Positions 39,433 to 47,759 of a stretch of 53,618 nt of DNA are shown here, in pieces. The notes beneath the pieces are model-generated. The model worked only from the letters and a program-made list of their open reading frames with translations, did no database searches and had not been told where the DNA came from. Both the position numbers and the translations under genes were made by a program. The stretch covers positions 1 to 53,618 of the forward strand of contig CAYOYK010000016.1 of assembly GCA_964408185.1 (NCBI GenBank), read 5' to 3'. Every line of letters begins with the position of its first letter. The first letter of the stretch is position 1. This DNA comes from CAYOYK01 sp964408185. GTDB taxonomy: Bacteria; Bacillota; Clostridia; Christensenellales; Aristaeellaceae.

Positions 39433-40956
39433 GTGCAGCATCCAGACATCAAGCCGGGAAAAAAGCGCAGGCTGGGCAAGACGGCCAAGGCGCTGCTGCT
39501 GGTCGGCACGCTGGCCCTCGCGGCGGCTGCGGTCGCCATCGGCGTGCCCAAGCTGATCGAGGCCAATCCGGGCGCGTCCGCGCCTGCGGCCACCGCCGCG
39601 CTGCCCTTCCGCACGCTTGCCAGCGCGGAGCGCACGGGCCTTGAGTCCATCACGGTGTCCCAGAAGGACGGCGACGAGTATACCCTGCTCTACGAAAACG
39701 AGCGGCTGTATCTGCTTGAGGAAAACGGCGACAAAACGGCGATCAACGAGGCGGTGGGCGAGAGCATGCTGGCCGCGGTAACATCGCTGAGCGTGGAGGA
39801 GACCGTGGCCGGGGACGCGGCGGAGGTTGCCGAGCACCTTGCGGACATGGGCCTTGAGCCGCCGCAAATCACCGTGACCATTCATCGCGGGGATGGCGAC
39901 CAGTGGCTTCGGCTGGGCCTGCCCTGCCCGGAGACGACCTATTACTACTACCGCTGGTCGGGGGATCCGGGCGTGTACCTGTGCGATAACGGCACCTACG
40001 AGGCCTTCGAGTGCAGCAGGCTGCTGCTGCTGCCCGTGGAGCAGCCGAGCTTTACCGCCGCGAGGGTGGATTGGGTTCGCCTGCAAAAGCGCGGCGAGGA
40101 AGCGATCGAGCTGGCTTTCTCCGTCACCGCGTCCGATACGGCCGTTGGCTCCCTGCGGTCGCCGTACGCCTACCCCCTGCGGGCGGACAGCGCCCAGAGC
40201 CTGCTGGAGGGCGTAGCCGGCCTTCGGCTGGGGGCGCGGGCAGAGATTGTGACCGCCCAGAATCGCGCGGAGCTGGGAATGGACGACCCGCTGCTGGTGA
40301 TGACCGTCCATCAGGCGCAGGGCTACCAGACCGAGATCGACGGGAACGGCCAGCTTGTGCTCACGGCCCAGCCGGAGGTGCTTGCGCAGTTTACCGTACT
40401 GAGCGAGGAGGGCGAGTATTTTTACCGGGTCGAGTATGAGGGCGTGGTGTATCAGGTGAGCCGCCTCCTGCTGCAAGCCTTTGTGGAGGCCGACCCGGAC
40501 GCGCTGTGTACCCGCGCGCCCGCCGATTTGGGCGAGGCGGACGTGGCCTCGGTGCAGCTTGAGCGCGGCGGCGCGAGCCTCTCGCTGGTCGTTACGCGCA
40601 CCGAGCGCGTGCTGGCAAGTAACGAGCTGGAGACCGACGCGGACGGCAACGTGGTCTATGATACCGCCGTCACGGTCAACGGCGCGGAGATTGCGCTGGA
40701 GGCATACCAAGCCTTTGCGGAGCGGCTGACGGAGCTGACGGTATCGGGGACGCTGAGCGCGGCGTTTGATCCGGCGGGCCGGACGCCGAGCTGGCAGATG
40801 ACGATTGCCGCGACCGACGGACAGACGCGCACACTGGTGGCCTATCCGCTGGACGCCTTCAGCGACGCGCTGGTGGTGGACGGCGTAGCGCTGCACTACC
40901 TCAACAACGAGGCGCTGGACGCGCTGCTGGGCCCGCTTGGCGAGCTGCTGCAATAG
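39433..40956 (+). CDS. DUF4340 domain protein
   Basis: 507-residue membrane-anchored extracytoplasmic protein, the fourth member of the Gld-like cluster. GTG 39433 follows AGGAGGG. Residues about 15-36 are a signal anchor (LGKTAKALLLVGTLALAAAAV). The rest is outside the membrane and contains DUF4340-like repeats: EYTLLYENERLYLLEENG, a VTSLSVEETVA segment, VAEHLADMGLEPPQITVTI, YLCDNGTYEAF and a second half with QTEIDGNGQLVL and EDxxx segments. DUF4340 proteins are regularly encoded right after GldG-like genes in Clostridia and other phyla, so it is probably part of the same complex. It ends just before a terminator. Confidence 0.82.
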   Translation: MQHPDIKPGKKRRLGKTAKALLLVGTLALAAAAVAIGVPKLIEANPGASAPAATAALPFRTLASAERTGLESITVSQKDGDEYTLLYENERLYLLEENGDKTAINEAVGESMLAAVTSLSVEETVAGDAAEVAEHLADMGLEPPQITVTIHRGDGDQWLRLGLPCPETTYYYYRWSGDPGVYLCDNGTYEAFECSRLLLLPVEQPSFTAARVDWVRLQKRGEEAIELAFSVTASDTAVGSLRSPYAYPLRADSAQSLLEGVAGLRLGARAEIVTAQNRAELGMDDPLLVMTVHQAQGYQTEIDGNGQLVLTAQPEVLAQFTVLSEEGEYFYRVEYEGVVYQVSRLLLQAFVEADPDALCTRAPADLGEADVASVQLERGGASLSLVVTRTERVLASNELETDADGNVVYDTAVTVNGAEIALEAYQAFAERLTELTVSGTLSAAFDPAGRTPSWQMTIAATDGQTRTLVAYPLDAFSDALVVDGVALHYLNNEALDALLGPLGELLQ

Positions 40957-40960
40957 ATCA

Positions 40961-40993
40961 CAAGGGCCGGACGCATCGCGCGCCCGGCCCTTG
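40961..40993 (+). terminator. Terminator after the Gld-like cluster
   Basis: CAAGGGCCGG (40961-40970) pairs with CCGGCCCTTG (40984-40993); no good T-run follows, so efficiency is uncertain. Confidence 0.6.
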
Positions 40994-41007
40994 CCTGTCC
41001 GGCGGGC

Positions 41008-41035
41008 TTGACGGAACGGCAGATCGCGGTATAAT
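41008..41035 (+). promoter_or_regulatory. guaB upstream promoter (P1)
   Basis: TTGACG (41008-41013), 16-base spacer, TATAAT (41030-41035). Confidence 0.8.
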
Positions 41036-41058
41036 GGGATAGAGCCATCATCGGCCAA

Positions 41059-41094
41059 CTTTGTCTTGACAAAGCAGGCCAACGTTGATAAAAT
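41059..41094 (+). promoter_or_regulatory. guaB downstream promoter (P2) with an inverted repeat over its -35 box
   Basis: TTGACA (41066-41071), 17-base spacer, TAAAAT (41089-41094), an almost perfect promoter 34 bases before guaB. CTTTGTC (41059-41065) and GACAAAG (41068-41074) are perfect 7-bp arms with a 2-base centre that cover the -35 box, the layout of a repressor site. GGCCAAC also occurs twice (41053 and 41077). Confidence 0.75.
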
Positions 41095-41127
41095 AGCCGA
41101 AATTTAAGTACGAAAGGGCGGAGGAAA

Positions 41128-42591
41128 ATGCTGGACGAGAACATCCGACAGGGCCTGACCTTTGACGACGTGCTGCTGATCCCGCGCGAGAGCCACGTGC
41201 TGCCCAAGGAGGTGGACACGTCCACCTATCTTGCGGAGGGCGTTAAGCTCAACGTGCCGCTGCTGTCCGCGGCCATGGACACCGTAACCGACGCGCGGCT
41301 GGCAATCGCCATGGCGCGCGAGGGCGGGCTGGGCATCATCCATAAAAACATGACCATCGAGGAGCAGGCGGGGCAGGTGGATAAGGTCAAGCGCAGCGAG
41401 CATGGCGTTATCACCGACCCGTTTTATCTTTCGCCCGATCACCTGATCCGCGACGCGGAAGCGCTGATGGCGCGGTACCGCATTTCCGGCGTGCCCATCA
41501 CGCGCGGCAAAAAGCTGGTGGGCATCCTCACCAACCGCGACCTCCGCTTTGAAACCGACGACAGCCGCCGCATCGAAGAGGTGATGACCAGCAAGAACCT
41601 GATCACCGCGCCGATCGGCACCACGCTGGAGGAGGCCAAAAAGATACTGGCCGCCCACCGCATTGAAAAGCTGCCCATTGTGAACGACGATTACGAGCTG
41701 TGCGGCCTGATTACCATAAAGGATATCGAAAAAAGCACCAAGTACCCCAACTCCGCCAAGGATCCCAACGGCCGCCTGCTTTGCGGCGCGGCGGTGGGCG
41801 TGACGCACGATACCATGCTGCGCGTGGACGCGCTGGTCGCCGCCAAGGTGGATATCATCTCGCTGGATACGGCACACGGCCACAACGTCGGCGTGCTGAA
41901 CACCGTGAAGGCCATCCGCGATAAATACCCCAACCTGCCGATGATCGCCGGCAACGTGGCCACCGCCGAGGGCACCCGCGATCTCATCCGCGCGGGCGCA
42001 AACTGCGTCAAGGTTGGCATCGGGCCGGGCAGCATCTGCACCACGCGCGTGGTCGCCGGGATCGGCGTGCCGCAGATCACCGCCATCGCCGACGCGGCCA
42101 AGGAGGCCGACAGGCACGGCGTGCCCGTCATCGCGGACGGCGGCATCAAGTATTCCGGCGATATCGTCAAGGCCATCGCCGCGGGCGCGTCCGCGGTAAT
42201 GATCGGCAGCCTGTTTGCGGGCGTGGATGAGAGCCCCGGAGACATGGAGATCTATCAGGGCCGCTCCTACAAGGTGTACCGCGGCATGGGCAGCTTGGGC
42301 GCGATGACGCAGGCGCAGGGCTCCTCCGACCGGTATTTCCAAGAGGACGCCAAAAAGCTCGTCCCTGAAGGCGTAGAGGGCCGCGTGCCCTACAAGGGCA
42401 CCCTGAGCGACGCGGTGTTCCAGCTGATGGGCGGTCTGCGCTCCGGCATGGGCTATTGCGGCACGCCGGATATCGCCTCGCTCCGCCGGGACGCCAAATT
42501 CATCCGCATCACCAGCGCGGGCCTGCTGGAGAGCCATCCGCATGACATCTCCATTACCAAGGAAGCGCCCAACTACTCGCGCCAGTCCTGA
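41128..42591 (+). CDS. guaB: Inosine-5'-monophosphate dehydrogenase
   Basis: Cytosolic NAD-dependent oxidation of IMP to XMP, the committed step of GTP synthesis. ATG 41128 follows GGCGGAGG. The 487-residue protein has the TIM-barrel start LTFDDVLLIP near residues 10-19, two CBS (Bateman) domains at about 93-205 (VGILTNRDLRF, LCGLITIKDIEK), the catalytic loop GIGPGSICTTR near 298-308 with the nucleophilic Cys, DGGIKYSGDIVKA, GSLFAGVDESPG, and the flap YRGMGSLGAM near 387-396. Length and motif order are standard. It sits alone between two terminators and is driven by two tandem promoters, one with a possible operator. Confidence 0.97.
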   Translation: MLDENIRQGLTFDDVLLIPRESHVLPKEVDTSTYLAEGVKLNVPLLSAAMDTVTDARLAIAMAREGGLGIIHKNMTIEEQAGQVDKVKRSEHGVITDPFYLSPDHLIRDAEALMARYRISGVPITRGKKLVGILTNRDLRFETDDSRRIEEVMTSKNLITAPIGTTLEEAKKILAAHRIEKLPIVNDDYELCGLITIKDIEKSTKYPNSAKDPNGRLLCGAAVGVTHDTMLRVDALVAAKVDIISLDTAHGHNVGVLNTVKAIRDKYPNLPMIAGNVATAEGTRDLIRAGANCVKVGIGPGSICTTRVVAGIGVPQITAIADAAKEADRHGVPVIADGGIKYSGDIVKAIAAGASAVMIGSLFAGVDESPGDMEIYQGRSYKVYRGMGSLGAMTQAQGSSDRYFQEDAKKLVPEGVEGRVPYKGTLSDAVFQLMGGLRSGMGYCGTPDIASLRRDAKFIRITSAGLLESHPHDISITKEAPNYSRQS

Positions 42592-42613
42592 GGGTAACAA
42601 CTGTAACATTTTG

Positions 42614-42641
42614 GGCCGCGACGCGCAAGTCGCGGCCTTTT
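42614..42641 (+). terminator. Terminator after guaB
   Basis: GGCCGCGAC (42614-42622), GCGCAA loop, GTCGCGGCC (42629-42637), then TTTT. Confidence 0.88.
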
Positions 42642-42691
42642 GCATCGCTCAATCGTCCTTTTCTTTAGGCGCGTTGCGCAGGGAGGTAGGT

Positions 42692-42928
42692 ATGCAGGAT
42701 TTGGTCGTCGGTGGTATTTATCGGCATTTCAAGGGCAACCTGTATCAGGCGGTCGCGGTGGCGCGCCACTCCGAAACGCGGGAGGAGATGGTCGTCTACC
42801 GCGCGCTCTACGGCGAGCACGGCCTATGGGTGCGCCCGCTGAGCATGTTCCTCGAAATCGTGGAGAGGGACGGCGCGCGCTTTCCGCGCTTTGACTTTAC
42901 GGGCGAAGTGCGTCCGCTGGAAAAATGA
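42692..42928 (+). CDS. DUF1653 family protein
   Basis: 78-residue protein of the DUF1653 family, function unknown, possibly a small RNA- or protein-binding beta barrel. ATG 42692 follows GGGAGG. It shows the family sequence almost entirely: VGGIYRHFKGNLYQAVAVARHSET near residues 6-29 (hallmarks YRHFKGxxY and ARHSET), EEMVVYRALYGEHGLWVRPLSMFLE near 31-55 with YRALYG and VRPxxMF, and FDFTGEV. No obvious promoter of its own is visible; it lies 50 bases after the guaB terminator. Confidence 0.9.
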   Translation: MQDLVVGGIYRHFKGNLYQAVAVARHSETREEMVVYRALYGEHGLWVRPLSMFLEIVERDGARFPRFDFTGEVRPLEK

Positions 42929-42929
42929 C

Positions 42930-42958
42930 TTGTGAAAAGCCACAAATCTTGCTATAAT
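42930..42958 (+). promoter_or_regulatory. Promoter of the membrane-anchored propeller gene
   Basis: TTGTGA (42930-42935), 17-base spacer, extended TGCTATAAT with TATAAT at 42953-42958. It starts 1 base after the preceding stop codon and gives a leader of about 150 bases. Confidence 0.78.
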
Positions 42959-42964
42959 AAAAAG

Positions 42965-43117
42965 TGGCGTATGATGGGTTTTCCTGTCGGGAGGCACATC
43001 GCGGAGCGCGTTGGCGCTGCGCCCATGGCATGATTTTATTCTCACCTGTCCGGTCCCGCGACCGCGCCGCCGACCCGTCGGCGGTCGAAACGAACCAAGG
43101 ATAAGGAGTGCAATACG
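42965..43117 (+). promoter_or_regulatory. Structured leader of the propeller gene
   Basis: Contains AGCGC/GCGCT around 42998-43012 and CCGCCGAC/GTCGGCGG (43067-43074/43077-43084), the second just upstream of the AAGGAG at 43103. I do not recognise a known riboswitch or T-box. It may simply be a structured leader. Confidence 0.4.
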
Positions 43118-46100
43118 TTGAGCGATTTCTTCCGCGATTCCAACAACCCTTCGCAGAATACCGGCGATCCGAGCGAGCGCACGGCCGATCAGTGGCAGCG
43201 GTTTGCGTCCCCGCAGGGCGGCGACGCGGACCCCTATGCGATGTTCCGCCGTCCGGCTGACAATACCGACAGCGGGCTGCTGGACGCCGCGCCTCAGCTT
43301 GGCGCGGAGATGCAGCAGAGCGGCGTGCCGCTTTTCCCGGAAGCCGCGCAGGGGCCGGAGGCGCAGCAGTTTATGCTGCACGGAGATGAAGCGCCCACCA
43401 AGGTTGCCTCGCTGATGCGCAAGCCTCAAACGGTCAACAAGCGCACGACCGTCAGCCGCGAGCCGACCGGCTTCCAGCGCCCGACGCTGCCCGCGCAGCA
43501 GGGCGGCAGTATCGCGCATACAGGCATGACGGGCCGAATTGCCCCGGCCGTGACCGCCAACGAGGCGGCGCACATGGCGGCGAACCCGAACGCCATTTGG
43601 GGGACCGCGCGCCGCGCCGCCGTGGTGCCCGCTTCGGAAGCGCCCGCCCGCCGTCGCCGCTCCAGCCGTTACGCGGAGGGCGCGCCCGCCGCGGAGCCGT
43701 CCGCCCAGCCGCAAGTCCCGCAGGGCGGCTATCAGGGTGCAGACGCGCCCGCGCAGCCCCAGCAGGGCGGCTATGCCGATTATGGCGCGCCTGCCCAGCA
43801 GTCCCCCGCGCAGCGGGGCGTCAGCACGCCTGGCGATAACGGGGCCGATATGCCCGCGTATTTGCGTCGGCAGCCCGTGCAGCACGATTATGATCTCTTC
43901 CAAGCGGGGGACAGCGAAGCCCCCGACGAAGAAGGAACGCAAGCGCCGCGCCGCGCGGTGGACCCCGACGGGCGCTACACCGGCGCTCGCACGGCCATGC
44001 CGCAGAGCGGCGCCGCCGCGCGCCGCCAGCCGAGCGGCACGTCCGTGGCGGACAAGGCGAACGCCGCCAAGGAGCGCGTGCTCGACCGTCAGGGCGATGG
44101 CGAGCAGACGGCTTATCCCGCCGATATGCCGCAAGCGAGGCCCCAGCCGGGCCAGCGGCCCATGCAGCCGGGGCAGCGCCCTGCGCAGCCGGGCCAGCAG
44201 CGGCCCATGCAGCCGGGGCAGCGTCCCATGCAGCCGGGCCAGCGGCCCGCGCAGCCGGGGCAGCGCCCCACGCAGCCGGGTCAGCGGCCCGTGCCCGGCC
44301 AGCCGGAGGCGGCCCAGCGCGCGCCCCAGCAAAGGCAGCGGCCCATTCCGGGGCAGCGCCCGCCGCAGCAGGAGGACGCCCGCTATGCGGGAGCCTATCA
44401 GCCGGACGAAATCGACGCGCAGGACGACGAGGCTTCGTATCGCCGCAAGCAAATGCCCGCCCGGCCGCAGGAGGATTCTCCCATGCAAAAGCGCCTCCGG
44501 GGCGAGGCGGACAGCGACCGCCGCCGCTTGGCGGATCGGCCGAAATATGACTTTGAGGACGAGGACGACGAGGAGGACGACGGCCGCCGCAAGCACGGCT
44601 GTCTGATGCCGATCGTCTCCGTGCTGCTGGTGCTGGGCATTCTGCTGGCCGTGATCCTGATCCCCAACTGGGACGGCATGAACAGCGGAATCGGCACCGC
44701 CATTGGCAGCATCAAGTCCAAGATTACCGGCGTGTTCAGCAGCATCTTCCCGGAGGAGGAGCTCATCAGCAGCTTCAAGTGCGATCCCTCCAGCGGCACC
44801 GCGCCGCTTCAGCTTACATTTACCGTGCAGACCGCCAAATCCGTGCAGACGGTGCGCGTCCAAGACGACAATCAAAACGTCGTGGCCGAGGCCAGCATTG
44901 ATTCCAACGGCATTGCCGGCATTACGGTCACGCAAAATTCCAACATGATCATCTGGGCGCTGAGCTATACCGTGCCCGACGAGTACACCGGGCAATACTA
45001 CGTGACCGCGCAGGCCAAGGGCAGCGAGGACTGGTGCGAGAATATCAAGCTGGATACGATGGTCGTCGTGCAGCCTCCCGTCAGCCTGACGCCGGACGTC
45101 AGCAACTTTGATTGCACGCCCAGCAGCGGCGATGTGCCGCTGACGCTCCGGTTCAGCGTGCGCACCGGCTCGCAGGTGCTTGCCATCCGCGTGGCGGACG
45201 ATTACGACAATGAGCTGTTTACTAAGGCATGGGACGACAGCGAGGATACCGGCGAAAGCGACACGCGCGTCTGGGCGCACGAGATCGAGATCAGCCAATC
45301 CTACGAGGGCTCGTATCACCTGCTCTACCAGCTGGATACCGAGAGCGCCTTTGAGGATAGCTCCTTTGCGGTGCGCGTCTCGCTGACGGCGCCGGACGAC
45401 ACGCCCGCGCCTGACGAGGGCGGCGACGCGACCCCGCTGACAGAGCCGGATGCGACGGTCGCGCCGACGGATACGCCCGCGCCCACCGCCGCTCCTACCG
45501 CCGCGCCCACCGTCGCGCCGACGGCGCTGCCGCTGCTTCCCGCCAGCTTTACCGATGATACCGCGCCCTCCGCGCTCAAGCTGACCGCGACGCTCTACGA
45601 GGGCACCAAAAAGCTGGACAGCTTCTCCCGCACCAAGGTCATCTCCATGCTCAACCCGTATTCCTACTCCTACTGGGAGGGCGGCGTATTCGCCTTCCGC
45701 GGCGGCAACTTCCGCCAGAACGCGGCCTTCGGCACCTGCAAGGTGGAGGACGGCACGCTGACGCAGGCATGGTCTGTCCCCGTGGGGAGCCTGCGCGTTG
45801 AAAAGGATACGCTCTACGGCGTCGGCTGGACGGGCCAGCCCGCCATCATCAAATGGTACAAGGAAGCCCGCGAGCTGATGAACCTCTACCCCGAAAAGCA
45901 GAGCAAGGAAAAGCTCATCGAGGTCATTATCGGCGCGCTGGACGGCAAAATCTACTTCCTTGATCTGGAGGATGGCTCCGCGACGCGCGATCCCATCGAT
46001 CAGGGCTCGCCCATCGCGGGCAGCGTATCGGTGAACACGGGCACCGCCCCGATGCTCGCCGTGGGCCAAAACGCCAGCCGCCTGTATAAAAAGACGGTGG

Positions 46101-47071
46101 ATACGGGCTATCGCGTGTACAGCCTGCTCAACGGCTCCAGACTGCTGTTCTTGGACGGCAAGCAGAAGGGCGCCGTGACCGCCAACGGTACATTTGACGG
46201 AAGCGCGCTCTTTGACAAGGATACCGGCAACATGATCGTGGCCGGCGAGAACGGCATGCTCTACACGGTCGATTTCGGCGAGATCACAGGCGATCATCTG
46301 ATCTTCGACCACATCGCGGGAACCATTACGGTCAAGCCCACGGTGCAGCGCTATACGGCCATTGTAAAGAACGAGAAAAAGGCCGACACGGGCGTGGAGA
46401 GCAGCGTGGCCATGTACGCAAACTACGCCTACTACGCGGATTCCGCCGGAATCTTGCAATGCGTGGACGTGAGCACCCTCACCCCGATGTGGGCCGCCGA
46501 TATGGGCGACAACACCGACGCGACCATTGCGCTGGATTGCCCGGACGCGTCCACCGTGGCGCTGTACACCGGCACGACCATCGACAACCAAGGCAAAAAG
46601 GGCGTCAGCACCATCCGTCGCCTGAACGCGCTGACCGGCGAGCAGGTGTGGGCCTATACGGTGGAGGGCGTGGCGTACGACAGCAAGCACGAGGCCGGCT
46701 GCGTCGGCTCGCCGATCGTTGGCCAGAACAGCCTGAGCGACGTGGTGATCTTCAACGTCTCCAACGGCGATGCGGGCGGCGTGCTCCTTGCGCTGAGCAA
46801 GAAGGACGGCTCCATTGTGTGGCGCGTGGACTTCCCGGCGTACAGCCATTCCAGCCCCGTGGCCATATACAACGCCGACGGGGACGCGTGGATCGCGCTG
46901 GGCGACAGCTCCGGCATGCTCTACCTGCTGGACGGCAAGGATGGCTCCACGGTTGCCTCCCTCCAGCTGGAGGGCCAGATCATCGGCTCCCCGGCCGTGT
47001 ACCGCAATATGCTGGTCGTCGGCACCTCCGGCAAGGACGTCAGCCAGATTTACGGAATCGAGATCAAGTAA
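43118..47071 (+). CDS. Membrane-anchored protein: disordered N-terminus, Ig-like domains, PQQ-type beta-propeller
   Basis: 1,317 residues from TTG 43118 (AAGGAG 10 bases upstream). Residues 1-490 have no signal peptide and are Pro/Gln/Arg-rich and disordered, with QPGQRPM-type heptad-like repeats near 346-395, ending in an acidic then basic stretch (DEEDDGRRKHG). One helix at about 495-518 (LMPIVSVLLVLGILLAVIL) should anchor it with the N-terminus inside. Outside follow two Ig/PKD-like domains, each opening with FxCxPSSGxxPLxLxF (about 550-640 and 658-755), a Thr/Ala/Pro linker (about 759-804), and a PQQ-like propeller (about 805-1317) with blades such as GKIYFLDLEDGSATRD, GMLYTVDFGE, GMLYLLDGKDGSTVAS. 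A link between cytoplasmic scaffold and a surface ligand-binding head is inferred. Single gene with strong terminator. Confidence 0.85.
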   Translation: MSDFFRDSNNPSQNTGDPSERTADQWQRFASPQGGDADPYAMFRRPADNTDSGLLDAAPQLGAEMQQSGVPLFPEAAQGPEAQQFMLHGDEAPTKVASLMRKPQTVNKRTTVSREPTGFQRPTLPAQQGGSIAHTGMTGRIAPAVTANEAAHMAANPNAIWGTARRAAVVPASEAPARRRRSSRYAEGAPAAEPSAQPQVPQGGYQGADAPAQPQQGGYADYGAPAQQSPAQRGVSTPGDNGADMPAYLRRQPVQHDYDLFQAGDSEAPDEEGTQAPRRAVDPDGRYTGARTAMPQSGAAARRQPSGTSVADKANAAKERVLDRQGDGEQTAYPADMPQARPQPGQRPMQPGQRPAQPGQQRPMQPGQRPMQPGQRPAQPGQRPTQPGQRPVPGQPEAAQRAPQQRQRPIPGQRPPQQEDARYAGAYQPDEIDAQDDEASYRRKQMPARPQEDSPMQKRLRGEADSDRRRLADRPKYDFEDEDDEEDDGRRKHGCLMPIVSVLLVLGILLAVILIPNWDGMNSGIGTAIGSIKSKITGVFSSIFPEEELISSFKCDPSSGTAPLQLTFTVQTAKSVQTVRVQDDNQNVVAEASIDSNGIAGITVTQNSNMIIWALSYTVPDEYTGQYYVTAQAKGSEDWCENIKLDTMVVVQPPVSLTPDVSNFDCTPSSGDVPLTLRFSVRTGSQVLAIRVADDYDNELFTKAWDDSEDTGESDTRVWAHEIEISQSYEGSYHLLYQLDTESAFEDSSFAVRVSLTAPDDTPAPDEGGDATPLTEPDATVAPTDTPAPTAAPTAAPTVAPTALPLLPASFTDDTAPSALKLTATLYEGTKKLDSFSRTKVISMLNPYSYSYWEGGVFAFRGGNFRQNAAFGTCKVEDGTLTQAWSVPVGSLRVEKDTLYGVGWTGQPAIIKWYKEARELMNLYPEKQSKEKLIEVIIGALDGKIYFLDLEDGSATRDPIDQGSPIAGSVSVNTGTAPMLAVGQNASRLYKKTVDTGYRVYSLLNGSRLLFLDGKQKGAVTANGTFDGSALFDKDTGNMIVAGENGMLYTVDFGEITGDHLIFDHIAGTITVKPTVQRYTAIVKNEKKADTGVESSVAMYANYAYYADSAGILQCVDVSTLTPMWAADMGDNTDATIALDCPDASTVALYTGTTIDNQGKKGVSTIRRLNALTGEQVWAYTVEGVAYDSKHEAGCVGSPIVGQNSLSDVVIFNVSNGDAGGVLLALSKKDGSIVWRVDFPAYSHSSPVAIYNADGDAWIALGDSSGMLYLLDGKDGSTVASLQLEGQIIGSPAVYRNMLVVGTSGKDVSQIYGIEIK
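44150..44300 (+). repeat. In-frame PGQRP repeats in the propeller gene
   Basis: About seven copies of a CAGCCGGGCCAGCGGCCCayg-like 21-bp unit encode QPGQRPM/A/T. Units alternate GGGCAGCG and GGCCAGCG third-position choices, showing recent duplication. Confidence 0.85.
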
Positions 47072-47111
47072 GCGGATGGCCTAGCGGCTGTGACGCTTGC
47101 TTGCGGACAGC

Positions 47112-47135
47112 CCCGGCGTGCCGACGCACGCCGGG
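47112..47135. repeat. 10-bp perfect hairpin downstream of the propeller gene
   Basis: CCCGGCGTGC (47112-47121), CGAC loop, GCACGCCGGG (47126-47135), without a T-run. It lies between the stop codon and the true terminator at 47238 and may protect the 3' end. Confidence 0.6.
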
Positions 47136-47237
47136 AGAATACCCCGTCGGCATGGAGCGCAGCCCTTGGATGGGCGCGGACATAGCGTTGGCGTTGGCAA
47201 TGAAAAGGCAGACGCAGCGCAGGGAATCCTCATAAAC

Positions 47238-47270
47238 AAAAAGTGCCTATCCAAGCGGATAGGCCTTTTT
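47238..47270 (+). terminator. Terminator of the propeller gene
   Basis: GCCTATCC (47245-47252), AAGC loop, GGATAGGC (47257-47264), extended by AAAAAG/CTTTTT across a bulged T and ending in a T5 run. Confidence 0.9.
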
Positions 47271-47694
47271 GATTGCAAACCGCAGCGGGCAGGTTACTTA
47301 TGCGCCTTTTGCAGAAGGCTGGCTACTTCATCGGCCTTGAGAACCCTGCCAAAAGAATGACATACGACCGATAGACATATGTCAATGCGTTCCGGCGTTT
47401 TTTTTCGCGGTTTGTGATCGATCGGCAGATCTTCGGTCGAAAAAGCGCGATGCGTCACGGCCTAGAGGTTCGTCAAGAGAAAAAGGAAGAAAATTATCTA
47501 AACAATGTGTTACGAGTCCGTTGCGGACGCTAGTAAAACTATGTACTCTCTGTCCAATAAAAAACAAGCGCAGCCAAGAAAAGGAGAAAACTGCCCCGCT
47601 AAATGTTTCCAAATCATTGCAAAGAAGTAAAATCACAACTGGTTGTATATGAAAATTTATGATATACTACATCTGACAGGTCTTGTTACATATA
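47271..47694. other. AT-richer gap without a supportable gene
   Basis: Base composition drops well below the neighbours, especially at 47380-47690. An inverted repeat TGACATA/TATGTCA lies at 47358-47364/47378-47384 and a T8 run at about 47398-47405. An open frame on the minus strand across 47382-47636 has no ribosome binding site or recognisable product. Possible remnant of inserted DNA; nothing else seen. Confidence 0.5.
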
Positions 47695-47723
47695 TTGTCA
47701 ACTGGTACCAGATATGGTATAAT
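47695..47723 (+). promoter_or_regulatory. Promoter with a palindrome in its spacer
   Basis: TTGTCA (47695-47700), 17-base spacer, extended TGGTATAAT with TATAAT at 47718-47723. The perfect 10-bp palindrome CTGGTACCAG (47702-47711) lies in the spacer, a possible repressor site. Confidence 0.75.
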
Positions 47724-47759
47724 CCCGTCGATACTGTAATGAGAGATGGGCGATGCTCT

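Noticed and set aside
42824..46849. Very long open frame on the minus strand opposite the propeller gene
   Set aside because: A by-product of high GC in the third codon positions of the real plus-strand gene; no ribosome binding site, composition rich in His/Arg/Ala, no recognisable domain. The same holds for 29135-32278 and other long antisense frames.
47382..47636. 84-codon minus-strand frame in the AT-rich gap
   Set aside because: No ribosome binding site or recognisable product; the region looks non-coding or decayed.
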